Shown: positions 47,862 through 60,284, counted from the stretch's first letter. The stretch: DNA of 64,000 bases from Elmis aenea (GCA_947652605.1 OX393577.1:27345466-27409465), one strand, 5' to 3'. Notes: generated by a model from the letters alone, not told the origin. Translations and numbers: made by a program.

Positions 47862-48609
47862 TAGAGTCCTGCAGTCGGGTCGGGACCCGCTGGTACCCGC
47901 GGGTTACCCGCAAAGCGGGTCGGGTTGCGGGTCTTTAAATAATGAAGTTTGCGGGTAGCGGGTCGGGTATCGGTCATTCGTACACAATAAAGTGGGTATT
48001 CGTTCTGATACTATTTTTTTAATAAAATGGTACAGATCAAGTGAAGCGAGTTTTTTATGGAATTTATTACTATTTTTAAATATGAATGAACTGTATAATA
48101 TTATCGCCTGCTTATTATAATTATTACACTGTTTAAAACAACAAATATATAATTTGGAAAACAAATATGATTAAAAATGTATACGAAGCAATTTTTATGT
48201 ATTTACACGAATACTATCGTACAAACGCACAATGAACAATACAAATACGAAATACTTTGTAAGCAAGTCGAACATGCTGTTTCGCATTTAACTCATTAAA
48301 GCCTTCCACACACAATCTAACGCGCGATTCAGCAAGATTGAACCGATTTGGACGGCAGACAAACAAGTCTGCGAGTCGGGTGAAAGTCAAACAAATTACA
48401 ATAAAGCGGGTAGCGGGTCGGGTACGGGTAGCGGGTCGGGTGCGGGTAGCGGGTCGGGTGCGGGTCTAATAACTTAGAATTATGCGGGTAGCGGGTCGGG
48501 TGCGGGTCTATTAAACCAGAATCGTGCGGGTCGCGGGTCGGGTGCGGTATCAACATCAGCTTTGCGGGTCGGGTGCGGGTCCGAAAAATTGGACCCGCGC
48601 AGGACTCTA
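47862..48609. mobile_element. hAT element with GCGGGT tandem repeats
   Basis: The TIRs are tagagtcctgc and gcaggactcta, followed inside by cgggtcggg / ggacccgc. The target site gtttacat is duplicated exactly at 47854-47861 and 48610-48617. Both subterminal zones consist of gcgggt / gcgggtcgggt words, more extended on the right (48408-48590). The centre is AT-rich with no transposase. The frame of repeated HPTRYP residues on the minus strand (48329-48556) is the tandem repeat translated. Confidence 0.93.
48408..48590. repeat. Tandem repeat of gcgggtagcgggtcgggt
   Basis: Repeated 18-bp units (gcgggtagcgggtcgggt) occur here, with two AT-containing spacers (ctaataacttagaattat and ctattaaaccagaatcgt). 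Shorter inverted versions lie near the left end (47878-47970). Probably the reiterated subterminal binding zone of the hAT element. Confidence 0.85.
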
Positions 48610-48617
48610 GTTTACAT

Positions 48618-49239
48618 ACGTCTGCCTACTAAAAACAGCCCACATTTTTATTAATAAAAGTAAAAAACTTTTTATGCCCCTATGACTTTTAGACATAAAT
48701 ATCAAAAATTTCGATGATTAGTAGTTTTTCATCCCCAAGATCTAAAGTATATTATAATTTTAAGCAAAACAAAAAATTGTCGCTTAGTGAACAAAACAAT
48801 TGCTTCACTGTACGATATACCAGGTTGTATCTCAACAAAAAGCCACCGAATTGCATCCAGTTTTAGTTATTAAATGTATATGTGGTTAAGCAGAATGTGT
48901 TTGATTACTGAAGTTTGTATCTTAATATGTGATTACGTTTAACCAATTCATCGGAAATGATGTTTACAACTTGGTTGATATAAGTGTGACAGATCTATTA
49001 CGGTTAGCGAATAACAAATGACTCTATTACAAGTTGGGTAACTTCTACTGTCTCCTCGTCATATTAACTTCAAGTACCATACATGCATATGTTTCTATAT
49101 ACAATGAATACACATATACAATAAACGCGGTTGCCTTACAACATGTGGTCTTTTGTACAGATATTATATATAGTCTTCTGCAGGCTATCGCGGTGGGTTG
49201 TTTGTGCTACATTGTTTTTAAAAAATACGCTTAATAAAT
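48618..49239. other. Non-coding stretch
   Basis: AT-rich, with no gene, TIR or repeat recognised. Confidence 0.4.
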
Positions 49240-49243
49240 TAAC

Positions 49244-50268
49244 AGTGGGTGTCCGAAATTTTAGACTTATCGTTGATAACTTCTAAACCGCATAGATATA
49301 AGGAGGTTAAATGAAACAAACGTTATTGTATCTATTTTATAGAGTAACTCAGTGATGCTTTCACAATATTCAAAAATTCTTTGGCGCCATAGATATGCTA
49401 AAAAAAACTAAATCCCTCAATATTTCAAACCTAAGACATCCTTTGATATTTGAAACGGCACGGTATCACAAGTAACAAGTAATTACAGTGATACAGGGAA
49501 ACTTCTAAATTCGTCAATATGGCCGTAGAAAAAAAAACATTACGCAAATAAGCGAGCTGTACTTAATTAAACACACACAAAAATAAAACTTTAATAATTT
49601 AAAATATTTTGTTTATTCAAAATAATTTATTATTTTCCACTTACTTTTACTGTTAAATATAAATTATAACATACGTTTAAAGTGTAGCCCTCTCCCGATG
49701 GGCAATAGATACAAATTTGAGAGAAAAAAGTAAAAAATTATAAGTCATTATAAAACGTATAAAATATCTTAAAATATTCAAATTTTAATTTTTCATGGGT
49801 TAATTAAGTACAGCTAGCTTATTTGTGTAACGTTTTTTTTGTAATGGCCACTTTGATTAAATTTAATAAATGCAGAGATATTGCAACAACTTACTTATTA
49901 TTTATTTAAGATTGACCTAACAACCCATACGTCAATTAAACTAGAAAAAAAAACTTTTTTTGATAGTGTCACAGCCAACTACAAAGTTGGTGTAACAAAA
50001 ACAAATTAAGATACGTAAAACTTATTAAAGAATTCCAAGTTTACGCAAAAATGTGTTTTGATAATGTTGAAAAATATTGTGAATTTAAATAAGCAAACCT
50101 ATAATCCCTGTTTGTTATTTATCAATAGCGCAAAAACTATTAATAAATTTATTTTTTCATAAAATAGTTACTCCTAAATCATAAATCATTTTGGCCCATT
50201 TAACCAACTTTGTATCTCTTGCCGTTTACAAGATTCCCATACTGTTTACGATAACTGGGACACTCTGT
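49244..50268. mobile_element. Diverged fold-back of the agcatggggat family (copy 2)
   Basis: The left end cagtgggtgtccgaaa and right end aactgggacactctg are followed inwards by aligned sequence: cgcatagatataaggaggtt plus aaatg on the left, and on the right the complement of agagatacaaagttggttaa. TA follows at 50269. The middle is a clearer palindrome: acgcaaataagcgagctgta near 49540 against acagctagcttatttgtgta near 49810. The family link with 38392-39397 rests on the shared subterminal agtatggga / agatacaaagttggttaaa order. Confidence 0.65.
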
Positions 50269-50270
50269 AT

Positions 50271-51722
50271 TTTTATGAAAAACTATTCATTAATTGAATT
50301 TTCTTTGTGTTCATACCGCCAGCGAGGCGCCAGCAGTAGCGAAACAGACTTTAAATGTGCGTCGATTCCATGAATGTGACCGCGCCCAGTAAAGTTTAGT
50401 TGCTCTCAAATTAAAATAGATAACAATTAAATTTGCCATAAATATTTTTGTGTAAAATAAATATTCAAATAAAATTTCTACTGTTTTTATTTGCCCTTAC
50501 AATTACAGCTAGTCTTTCACAATGAGCGCGTCAGAACAAAAAAAAAACCAAAAAGTTCCGCGGCATATACGAATGCTTGCTATGAAAGATGCGTTATAAA
50601 CGCTATAAACAATATTCACGGAATAATTTTGTTTTTATTTCATTTAATTCTTTATTTGTGTAATTTACTTCCGTATATGTATCTTTAACATTCGAAGAGA
50701 TGTAATTGTTGGTTCTATTGACTCTTGTTAGGTTGAAATCGGAAATTATTAAATTGTTATGAATATATTTTTTAAATGTTGTGTTCAGAAATTTTGTAAA
50801 TATTTTAAATTTGCATACGTAAAGCTTTTTTTGTGTGCCTTTTTAGAATATTTTGATTTCCACTTCGCAGCTCCACCTGCTCTCATATCAGTAATGGAAA
50901 TCTTCCTTGGTGGTGCAATTTTCCTAAAATACCTTGTAACTACACTCTAATATCGTATAGTGCAACTATACTGTACAATAAAGTGTTGCGGGAAATTTAT
51001 ACGGTCGTATAATGCCTGTCTGATTGTGTCTACCGCAATAATTTCTCAAGAAACTTGCAAATCGATTTCGCAAACGTCCGCAGTGATGCTTTTCTTTACA
51101 GTTTCAGTAAGATAAATTTCAAACCCTGGTCGCTAATCGTGTTAGTAAATCATTGTAGATCATATTATCTTGCAGTAAATCATTTATCGCCCCATATTTC
51201 ATTACCGCACGCTGCAAGACGCTAAACGAAAAATAATGCAATCTGGGAATTGCGACCTGATATTGAATGGTATTGGATGGTCCCAATTCATATTCTGATT
51301 TTTATGGCTTTTCCATTTCCATCGATATAGAACTAGATTCAATCAGTCTTGCCCAAGACTTAAGACACGGTTGAAATATTATAAAGTAAGAGGTTTTTCG
51401 GTTGACATTGCATTCACAGAACATACCCAAATTGCAATGTGATATAAAAATTGTTGTTAATCTAAAATTTTGCTGACATCTTGCGTCACCCTCTGTCATC
51501 TGTGCACCAACTGTAGATTTCAGTTCGATAAAATTATCTGATTTAGAGATAATGTAAACATTTTTGATGATATAAGTGAATTACTAAAATATTCAAGCTT
51601 TGTTATAATCTGTGTTGTTGTTTATAAAGTAGCTGGATACAAAAATCGTATATACAACAATAGCGATACTTTGACATATTGCAAGAAGACTTTTTTAAAA
51701 AATACTTTATGCCTTAAAAGTA
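50271..51722. other. Non-coding stretch
   Basis: No genes recognised. Short frames on both strands have no family likeness. Confidence 0.4.
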
Positions 51723-51786
51723 GTTCACACGGTGACATTTGATGTCGCGACTTTTGCTGTCGCGACATCAAATGTCACCGGTGAAC
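51723..51786. repeat. Near-perfect hairpin with gatgtcgcgac arms
   Basis: gttcacacggtgacatttga followed by tgtcgcgac is mirrored by gtcgcgacatcaaatgtcac followed by cggtgaac around a 7-base loop (ttttgct). Arms are about 28-29 bp. Immediately to the right, gatgtcgcgatgccacgatg and tcgcgacatcgat carry the same core again. The cacacgg style recalls PIF/Harbinger ends, but no element body is present. Confidence 0.85.
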
Positions 51787-52735
51787 AGCCTGATGTCGCG
51801 ATGCCACGATGTCGCGACATCGATATTGACAGTTCAGCGTTTGACGTGTAAGCCTACCATATTTGGGTAGTTCATACTACACATTACTTATTGGCGGCAC
51901 TTTTTTAAATGATCTATTTGTTGCCAAGAAATCTTTGCTGTTTTATGGAAAATTGAAAATTACCTTACAAACACTTACCCATTGCCCAACCAAGCTTTTT
52001 TTAGGATGAATTCCCTATTCTATTAATAATGAGTTTATTTAAGTGATATCTGTTGTTGTTATGAAGCAACGCTCTTAAAAAACGTGAGAAGATTTTAAAG
52101 CAATTACTTTGCATGAGCATGGCTGTTCTTGTGATTTTCGATTATTTAATGCATTTCGGTATAACTTGCTTTACCATTTTTAAAATGCTCAAACGCGTTT
52201 GACAGACTCTTTTTTTAAAGGTTTCATCTTTGACAATCTTCGAGTGGAATTGATCCAATTACATTTTTAATCTTGTCCTGATCTTTTTTTATGGTGTATT
52301 AAAGCGTAGTTTATCCTATTAGAAAAAATAGTAACGAAATTTTGCTCACTAATTTGACAACATCCTGAAGATCCTTTCTGTATTAGAAATAAAGTCTATA
52401 ATGACGAATGTATTTCTTAATAAAATAATATCTACTAGTATTAGTAGTATTTGTTACTTTTACAACTCAATACAAGTAAATACGATACATTTTTATTGTT
52501 TAATGTCAACTTTATGACTAAAATATGTAACATACAAAAATTGTGTAATATTCAATATAAAATGCAGTTAACTAATGAATAAATTTAGTAGGCTGCACTT
52601 TTATAGTACGAAATAACCGCTTGTTCTTACAATTCATTCAGTATTTAAAGGCAGTGTAATATACTGCTTCTTAAACTTAGATAATTTTAAGTTTGCCAGT
52701 TAGTTACCTGAATATGCATTTTACTTGATATTGTT
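51787..52735. other. Non-coding stretch
   Basis: Apart from the short gtcgcgacatc repeats at its left edge, the sequence is AT-rich and shows no gene or repeat. Confidence 0.4.
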
Positions 52736-52739
52736 ATAA

Positions 52740-53466
52740 TCGGAGCCGCATGAAAAGTTGGAACATTCAAATATGAAATGTTCAAATCTGGATAATGCAC
52801 CGGTAGAATCGTTCAATGCTGGAATCACAACGCAGGAATCATGCAACGATGAAACCGTGCAACACAGGAATCTTTCATCGCTGGAAAGCACAAATATGGA
52901 ATACAAAAATTAAGAATTTTTGCTGCCCTCTATATTACAACAGACAAAGTATAATATAAATAAAGAACACTTCATTTTATATTTTATCTTAAGTATTGTA
53001 CATAGCAAGATAAAAACATAGTGTTAACGGTAACTCAAGGGCTACAACTTGGAGCAAAGTTCCGTAATTATAATGCTTAGGCAATTTTAAAAATAAAGTA
53101 AAAGAATTGACTAAGTACATATTATAATTACGCAACATTGCCCTAATTTGTAGCCCTTGAGTTACCATTAACACGATGTTTTTATCTTCCACTGTACAAT
53201 AGTTAAGATAAAATATAAAACGAAGTGTTCTGTAATTATATTATACTTTGGCTGTTGTAATATAGAGGGCAGCAAAAATTCTTAATTTTTGGATTCCATA
53301 TTTGTGCTTTCCAGCGATGAAAGATTCCTGTGTTGCACGGTTTCATCGTTGCATGATTCCTGCGTTGAGTGATTCCAGCGTTGAACGATTCAAGATTTGA
53401 ATAATTCTCTCAGTGCATTTTCCAGACTTGAATATTCCATATTTAAATGATCCAGATATAAATGGC
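52740..53466. mobile_element. Fold-back made of inverted 15-16-bp word arrays
   Basis: The two halves are reverse complements over nearly the whole length. The outer parts (52745-52905 and 53291-53465) are arrays of a 15-16-bp word with consensus gattccagcgttgaat. The inner parts share aattaagaatttttgctgcc, attttatattttatcttaag and taactcaagggctacaact, with a short centre at about 53070-53110. There is no transposase or obvious TSD. The family is not one I recognise. A third half-copy lies at 57104-57345. Confidence 0.85.
53291..53465 (+). repeat. 15-16-bp periodic array, right arm
   Basis: Consecutive units read gattcctgtgttgcac, ggtttcatcgttgcat, gattcctgcgttgagt, gattccagcgttgaac, gattcaagatttgaat and aattctctcagtgcat, then three 15-bp units ending gatccagatataaat. 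Each pairs a gattcc-like half with a gttga-like half. The mirror array in the left arm spans about 52745-52905. Confidence 0.85.
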
Positions 53467-56395
53467 TTACCGTTTTAAACAAAATTAAAGTAAAAACTTT
53501 ATATCGATTTTTTTTAAGGTTTAACGCTATTTGTCAACGAGAGTATACAAATGTTTTATAACAAAAATTCACATTAATATTTAAATAATGTTGCAGTCTG
53601 TCCGATTACTTAATAGTGAAATTCACTCTTAAGGTAAATTGAAAATGTGTCATTCAATTAAACTGTACAAAACTAAAAGTGTTAGTTTCTTTGGCATTAC
53701 TTAAAAAGACTTGTAAGAACGACGCTTTTATCTCTGGTAGCCGGGTAAATAGAACTTAAGTTGTATATATAACAGCTCAATGCATTTAAAGACGAGAAAA
53801 TCTCGCAGCACGTTTTAGACTTTCAAGAAATCGTCGTCGTAAAATAAAACATACATTTTGGAAGCGAAGTGCGAAACGACAGTCAAATAAAGGCAAAAAG
53901 TTGCATAAATTACATTTATTATTAGAGAAATTAAAGCAGTTTCTCAACTTCCGTAGTCGTTTATCAAATTCATTAAATTTTACTTGTTAAATAACTTAAA
54001 CTTATTTTAATTATTTTATTGTTTCTTATTAAAACAGTATGCCAAAAATACGACGAAAACAATAATTTTAAGCGTAATTCCGACAAACAATTTTTTTTTT
54101 TGATTACGCTGGTTAAACTTTTAATGCTATGATTAAAATGTTAAATATTTAAACATTAATATGATAAAATTACACAAAACCTCACAATGTTTGTACAGAA
54201 AATATCACCTATCACTTACTTAAATATTTTTATTATTTGCTGACCTTTAATGTACAATACCGCAGATAACCGTGTTTAAGTCGACTTTTAAATTTTCATT
54301 TTAGTCTGTCTCTAATTGTAGAAGCGTATCCGGACATAAAATTTAGTTTTTGATTACCTTTCGCATCAATTATTTAATAATGTCAAACTAAAATGGTTTT
54401 ATTAATATATTTTAAAAATATTTATTGATGTTTTATCTCTAGTAAGTATACATTCCTCGGCTGATTAATTGATTATGTTCTTCTGCTGTGTAGTTACAAG
54501 CCAAACAAAAGACTCGTAAGGGTTACTCGTGTGTAGGATCAACCCCAAAATTTAAAAGATAAAAATTTGTCTTCAAAATTCGAGCTACACACGGTAAGTG
54601 TGTAATTATAAAATATTAACATTTAACTTATTTAGATTTTTTACCAACCTTTATTGCTTACCTACGCCAAAATAGAGACTTTTTTAAGTTAGAATCAATT
54701 CGTGAACTGTAAAATAAACATAATAATTGTCAATTCAAATAAAAATCATTTAAAAAGCAACATACTTAAAACAATGTAAACATATATTTTACGTTATATC
54801 GTAATATGGAGATTTTTAAATGACTAATGTAAACAATATATTAAATGATAACAATAAATATAAATTGAAAATATTTGAATATTGAGTATTAAAACGCGAA
54901 GAAAAATTCATTATTGATAAAAGTTAAAGGTACATCGACAATTCGTTTAAGGGATATTTATTATTTAGTGTAAAACTTCCGTTATCGCCTCGTTGCCACA
55001 CTTGATTATACTATACCTTTCACACACAACCTAAGGGAGGTTTGACAAACTTGTTGAATTATTCACGTTAAAACATGCAAGAGGCGTTACATGTATAATA
55101 TTTTTGTAAATCTCAAGAAATTACCCTGACACGTTTTACTTTATTGCTTATTTAATTAGACGTGTGATTTATAACCACTTTCCAGCAACGAAATACGTGG
55201 GGAAGTTTTATTTGTTATAACAGTAAGGACATTTTCTTACAGCATTTTTGATCGTCTCTTAGATACGATTTTCAACTTTGTTTTTCTCATCATTCTTCCC
55301 ATTCTAAACCTGTCTTCCATGACTTTTTCATTATTATATTATCCCCTTTTTGTGGTCGTCTGCTCTTTTTTCGTTCTCTCTCCCTCTCCATTTACTTGCC
55401 TTTAAGTGTAAAATCGTTACGTAACCGTACCACAATTTTTTTTTTACTGGTTCTTGTTTGGTCAACTTTCATTCGTTCTCAAATTTCTTGGATTTTGCAA
55501 ATTTTATTAACAGTTATAAGTTGGATACATTATTTTTTTAACTATAGATCTTATTTTAATTGTAAAATAAAGTAATGACCAGTTGTAATAATGCGTAATG
55601 AAACTGAATGATATTTAAGTTGGGAGCTACGATTGGTTCTTAGTGATAAGTCGTTAAACAAAAACTAGATACTTTATTAAAGATTTTTGGTTGTATATAA
55701 AACTATGAAAAGACTCTCCCTCTATCAATCTGAGTCTTTGAAGGAGTCTTTTATCTTCAAAACAGAGGAAACCCACGATTGATGTCACAGCTAGGTGATT
55801 AATTGCATCTATTTTCACACATAATGCGTACCTACCGCCTCTTCTCGTCGCCGATTCTGTGCGTTCTTAGAATCTACACGTGCGTTATATTTTCAATTTG
55901 TCATTAAAATTACGTTGTTTTAGATTAAAAATTCATTTAACACAAAAAATTTAAGATGATGTTAAAATAGCACCAAAAATATGTTTCATAAAATTAAGAT
56001 GTATAAAAATGAAATATACTCCTAAATATAAACAACTTAAAATATTTATTAATACAAAATTTGAACAGAAAAAGTAGAAAAACTTGAATGTCAAAGTTAA
56101 TGTAAAGATGTTACTTTAATCAAATCTTAAAGCAGTTTGAAATGTAACACTATTGTATTGTTAAATAAATATTAACTGACGAAGCCCACGCCAGGGCCTC
56201 AAAAACGTAAGGCAAAACATTACATTCAAGAGCATCTTTAACTTACGACCGCGAAATCTACGAAACAACATTTATGATGCTGATAATAATCCTGTACGCG
56301 ATTACCGGTTGTTAAAATATTGAAATATTTTTCCGTATCGGTTATTAAGATTAAAATTGATTGTAAAATAAACGGTATTTTATTTTTTATTTAGT
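53467..56395. other. AT-rich non-coding stretch
   Basis: No genes recognised. At 55250-55430 the plus strand is strongly pyrimidine-rich (ctctctccctctcc). The minus strand there reads as an Arg/Lys-rich peptide, possibly a LINE remnant, but without motifs. A small hairpin (agactctccctc / gaaggagtct) lies near 55708-55750. Confidence 0.35.
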
Positions 56396-56399
56396 CCTT

Positions 56400-57060
56400 A
56401 GTCCTTCTTCTCTAAGGTGTAGGACTGTTGAGTTTTTATGTGTAGTAAGTTAGTTTCCGTTATTCTTAAAATCCCTATATTGTGTTTTATCATTTCTTTT
56501 ACCACATCTTCTTTTCCATTTATCCTTCTAAGCATTCCAGCTTCCTATTCTTATTTTGGTTTTAGCTTCTCTATCTTGTTCTTTACGTGCTCGGTTTTTT
56601 CCCTCTTAATACCCTGCACATTTAATAATCCCATTTTTTCAATTTGATTTTGCCCTTTATTATTATGCATTCTCATAGCCTGTTTTTTTATAACTTTTCT
56701 TTATCTTTGTTCCATTTCCATTCCATTCCCTCGATTATGCTTTTATTAAATCCCACTTTAAAATTTGTACCACTCTTTTTTCCATCTTTTCTCTTGTTCT
56801 GATCTGCTTTTGCATTTATTACTCCGTCTTGGTTTAATCGTTGTCGATGAATATTTGACTTTTCATCTTTTATTCAATTTCGTCCTATTTGCCATGAGTC
56901 AAGATCATGTCCTTGTTCCTGTGGTCATCTAGTTCTATCAGACAAATCTTTGCACCACGTTCATGCACTTTTTTATTCTGTTTCTTAGCATTCAAATGTT
57001 GACCCATAAACTTAGTCATTGCTCTAAGGCTTTGAAGTCTATTATGGAAATGAGTAGGCC
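56400..57060 (-). mobile_element. LINE fragment: end of ORF1 and start of endonuclease
   Basis: The minus strand is A-rich and carries decayed LINE coding sequence. Near 56880-56850 it reads SQIFIDND, the motif of the ORF1 C-terminal region in insect L1/RTE-like elements, with stops after it. Near 56765-56690, in another frame, FKVGFNKSIIEGMEWKWNKD continues the same ORF1 domain. Then near 56640-56590 comes GLLNVQGIKREKT, the beginning of an endonuclease ORF (family NVQG/NVRG start), and near 56520-56420 VVKEMIKHNIGILRITETN, the endonuclease ILGITET block. The order is colinear with a real LINE. Several frameshifts and stops make it dead. Reverse transcriptase is absent on this strand beyond 56.4 kb. 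Confidence 0.75.
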
Positions 57061-57103
57061 TGTCACTATTATATTAACGGTAAAGAAATATAATATAATC
57101 TAT

Positions 57104-57345
57104 TATTACCCAAAAGAAAGTAACTTCTGAAATTATGTTATACTTTGGCTTTTGTTATATAGAGGACAGCAAAAATTTCAGATTTAAATTTTCCAGATTT
57201 GAGCGTTTCAGCGCTGAATGATTCCTGTGTTGCATGGTTTCATCGTTTCATGATTCCTACCTGATTCCAACGCTGAATGATTCCAACTTTGCAATTTCCA
57301 GATTTGAATATTTTATATTAAAAGGTTCCAACTTTTCAAACCTTT
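57104..57345 (+). repeat. Half-copy of the 15-16-bp word-array element
   Basis: tatactttggcttttgttat, then atagaggacagcaaaaattt and the array gattcctgtgttgcat, ggtttcatcgtttcat, gattcctacct, gattccaacgctgaat, gattccaactttgc follows the right arm of 52740-53466 in order. It ends gttccaacttttc, which complements the left terminus of that element (gaaaagttggaac). This is one arm only. Confidence 0.8.
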
Positions 57346-57499
57346 AAAACTATATCCCAAACTAGTCTTTTTTTCGGCCGAAAGGGATACGCCGGTAGAA
57401 TAAACTCTTAACAGGGTACAAGATTGTTGTAAGTTTAGTAAACACTGGTTTAGAGAAATCACTACATTTATAAGAGTTTTAATGTTTTTATCGCTAAAC

Positions 57500-57990
57500 T
57501 CGATCTTGTGGGACAAAACAATCGCAAAGGAAAACAAAAAACGAATATATATAGGATAGTACAAAGTATAATCACATACGGAGCCGAAACATGTGATATG
57601 ACAAAAAAGAATAGAAACAAACTCATGACGACGGAAATGAATTACCTTAGGAGAAGTTGTAGAACATCAAGAATAGAAAGAGTCAGAAACGACACGATCA
57701 GAGAAAATATGAACATGGACACCAACATAATAGAGGTTGTCGAAAAGAAGCAACTAAAATGGTTCGGACATACGAAAAGGATGAAAAATACAAGATGGCC
57801 AAGGAGAATTCTGGAATGGATACCGGCCGAAAGAAGAAAAAGAGGACGCCCTAGAAGAAGCTGGCGGGACGATATAGATGAGGCCATGAAAACAAGACAA
57901 TTAGAGGAGGACATGTGCTATGACAGAAGAGAATGGATACTGGGGACGGAGAAGCGGCGCAGACCGTAAAGAAATCCGTTATATATATAT
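57500..57990 (+). mobile_element. LINE 3' end (RT C-terminal region)
   Basis: An open frame on the plus strand (57508-57969) reads YRIVQSIITYGAETCDMTKK, then NYLRRSCRTSRIERVRND, KKQLKWFGHTKRM, RWPRRILEWIPAERRKRGRP and a CYDRREWILGTEKRRRP end. This is the characteristic C-terminal region of insect RTE/L1-like reverse transcriptases (YGAETW, RRSCRISR.., RWFGHV.RM, RKRGRP..W). The stop codon is followed by a short 3' sequence and a TA microsatellite (57976-57990), a usual LINE 3' end. The copy is 5'-truncated, with ORF intact over about 150 codons, so it is younger than the fragment at 56.4 kb, which lies in the opposite orientation. Confidence 0.9.
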
Positions 57991-59284
57991 ATGTTTTTAT
58001 CATACCGGTTGTTAAATATATCGAATGTCTTGCAGTAAAGCTTGTGGTGGTATGATAGTAAGACATTAATAAGCTAGCTTTATGTTGCAATTTAGAATGT
58101 AATTATTTACACTTAAAAAGAAAGTCTATATACTTTTAATAACATTAAACACATATGATAAGCTTAATAGATTATCTGATCACTTTTACTTTAAGACTGA
58201 TAAATTTCGATTATGGCAAAAGTTATTCAAATTAATAATTACAATCTAGATTCATTATTGTGACAATAATTTCAAAGGATGCGTTAAGGGAAAGGAATTG
58301 ATAAGCAATGACCGCAGTTTATAGTGATTGGCGCCAGTGGCAGGGCAAGCATTATTCCTACGACCAATACTTTCCCCAAAGTCCCGCCCTAAAGTTAATT
58401 GGTTTTGGGGCAGTTTAGACCGCTAGTGAGTGTGATGAGGTATTTCGCGAACTTAATAGCTAACATATTGAATATAGCGAACGGCGAATTATATTACTAG
58501 AGGTGGAGAAAGTGGGGTTGTTTTAGTTAGTGGTGAGTGTTAACTTCAGAGAATAGCGTCAACTTTCAATATACGAGACACTATGAAATTGCTAAATTAC
58601 ATACACATTAAAACTAAGTTAGTGTAACGTGTAGGAAAATTTATTTACGTTCATCTTTTTAAATTAAGTAAATCAAAATAAAACTTAAATTACTTTGTTT
58701 TATAGTACAGTTGTTTTAATAAAATTGTCCATTTAAAGACACCAATTTAAAGTTTAACCAAGAATGTATTTTTTATTTGTACAAATACGATTACCAATTA
58801 AAGTTTATAAATTTTTCTTTTTTGAATGTATTTGTGTTTTGTTATTACCCAAAACACATAATTGTAGTCTGTGATGCCTTGTATTGTATATTTTATATAG
58901 CTGTTAAGATTACGAAGGTAAATATAAAGCACAACAGTAGCAGCTGAACATTCATCATAATTTGTACAACTAAGCAACTAATGTCATAAATTTAACAAAG
59001 AAAGTGGTATTAAAGTTGTATTTAGCTACCTATGAAACATGTTAAACGGCAAGTTTGATTTGGAATAATTAAATGTGCTTTTTTCTCCTATTTCTAACAA
59101 TATATCACATGTGTATCTATTGTTATAAATAACTCAAAAATCAAGGAAAATCGTATATTATTGGTATAATTCTAAGTTTTTGAAATATGATAACTTAGCT
59201 AGAATAATATGGGCAATATATGATTTTTGATTTTCCAAGTAATTTACTTAAATAAATATGACAAGTGTTATATCAATAAAAGGA
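57991..59284. other. Non-coding stretch
   Basis: AT-rich. About 58300-58450 is GC-richer (ggcgccagtggcagggcaag, ccccaaagtcccgccc), unique in the window, and a candidate regulatory island. Confidence 0.35.
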
Positions 59285-59590
59285 GTACAAAAAAGCTCGT
59301 TTAAGTATTCCAAAGCCAAGTTGACGGTCCATAAGAAAAACTGAAACTAAGGGTAATAGTCAAAAATGGAAAGTAATAAAAAAATCTAAAATAATAGTTA
59401 CATTATACATAGAAAGGCACCCTAAGACAGTACAAATAAAATTGATCTAAATATTAAAACAGAACACTTAAGAGAGAAAAAAATAAATTCTAGATTTTCA
59501 ATTTTTTTGCTATAACGTCTGTACCTGAAGTAGGTACGAGAAATTTTGTACTTTTACGAATACATTGTAGCTCCTCTCATACTAAGGAGT
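59285..59590 (+). repeat. Half-copy of the agcatggggat fold-back family (copy 3)
   Basis: attccaaagccaagttgacg, then gtccataagaaaaactgaaa, taagggtaata, aaaatctaaaataatagtta and gctcctctcata run parallel to the right arm of 38392-39397 (about 39068-39320). The copy is cut at its right side close to the hAT at 59604. Diverged, with an added tacctgaagtaggtac insertion. Confidence 0.75.
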
Positions 59591-59603
59591 AATTCTTCTA
59601 AGT

Positions 59604-59790
59604 TCGTGATCTCCAACCGTCGATCGCGACGTCCTTACTGGTCGATCTCGAGAATTTTGTATTTTTAATAATTAATTTTCCCCCATATTTACCTTTGTTA
59701 TGCACAATTTTACAATTTTTTAAAAGTAGATCTCGGGTACGAATTTGACATAAAAAGTGATCCTAGACCACAAAAGGTTGGAGACCACAG
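59604..59790. mobile_element. hAT MITE, ctccaacc ends
   Basis: Left tcgtgatctccaaccgtcg and right aaaggttggagaccacag are imperfect inverted repeats. Complementary subterminal words gtcgatctcgag / tagatctcggg-like sequence surround an AT-rich middle. The flanks (ttcttcta.. and atcttagt) suggest a decayed 8-bp TSD. Confidence 0.7.
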
Positions 59791-60284
59791 ATCTTAGTTA
59801 TACAAACCTGGGATGGAGTGAAGACACTAATATAAACAAAACACTAAAACCCGATTGCATAAAAGCTAAACCTGGGATTAACCCCGGCATGAAACCACGT
59901 TAGCCCTATACCACGGCATAACGACAAGTTTGGTTCCAGACCGTTGTCGTAAAACGAAACTCATCGCATTGCGGAAGACTGTTTTTTTTTTAACTTATCG
60001 ATTTACGTACTTCATTGCAATTGCCATTTTCTAATAATTGTACAATTATTGACGTAATTTGAGCATTTTACTATAATAAACATTTTACTGTCAAAATTTC
60101 GCCATACTCCAATCTTAAAATTAATTTTCAGTATTGTTTTTATGTCACAAAAGTGTCCTATCGGCGAATCATGTCGCAAAATTGGGGAATTGCAACATTA
60201 TGTGTACCTAATGAGAATAGGGAATCTAAACATACCTACGTCTTAATACATCAACGGACATTACCAAACATTTTAAACGTTATA

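Noticed and set aside
48329..48556. Frame encoding repeated HPTRYP units
   Set aside because: Translation of the gcgggt tandem repeat inside a hAT element.
57976..57990. TA dinucleotide run as a stand-alone microsatellite
   Set aside because: It directly follows a LINE stop codon and is better seen as part of the LINE 3' end.
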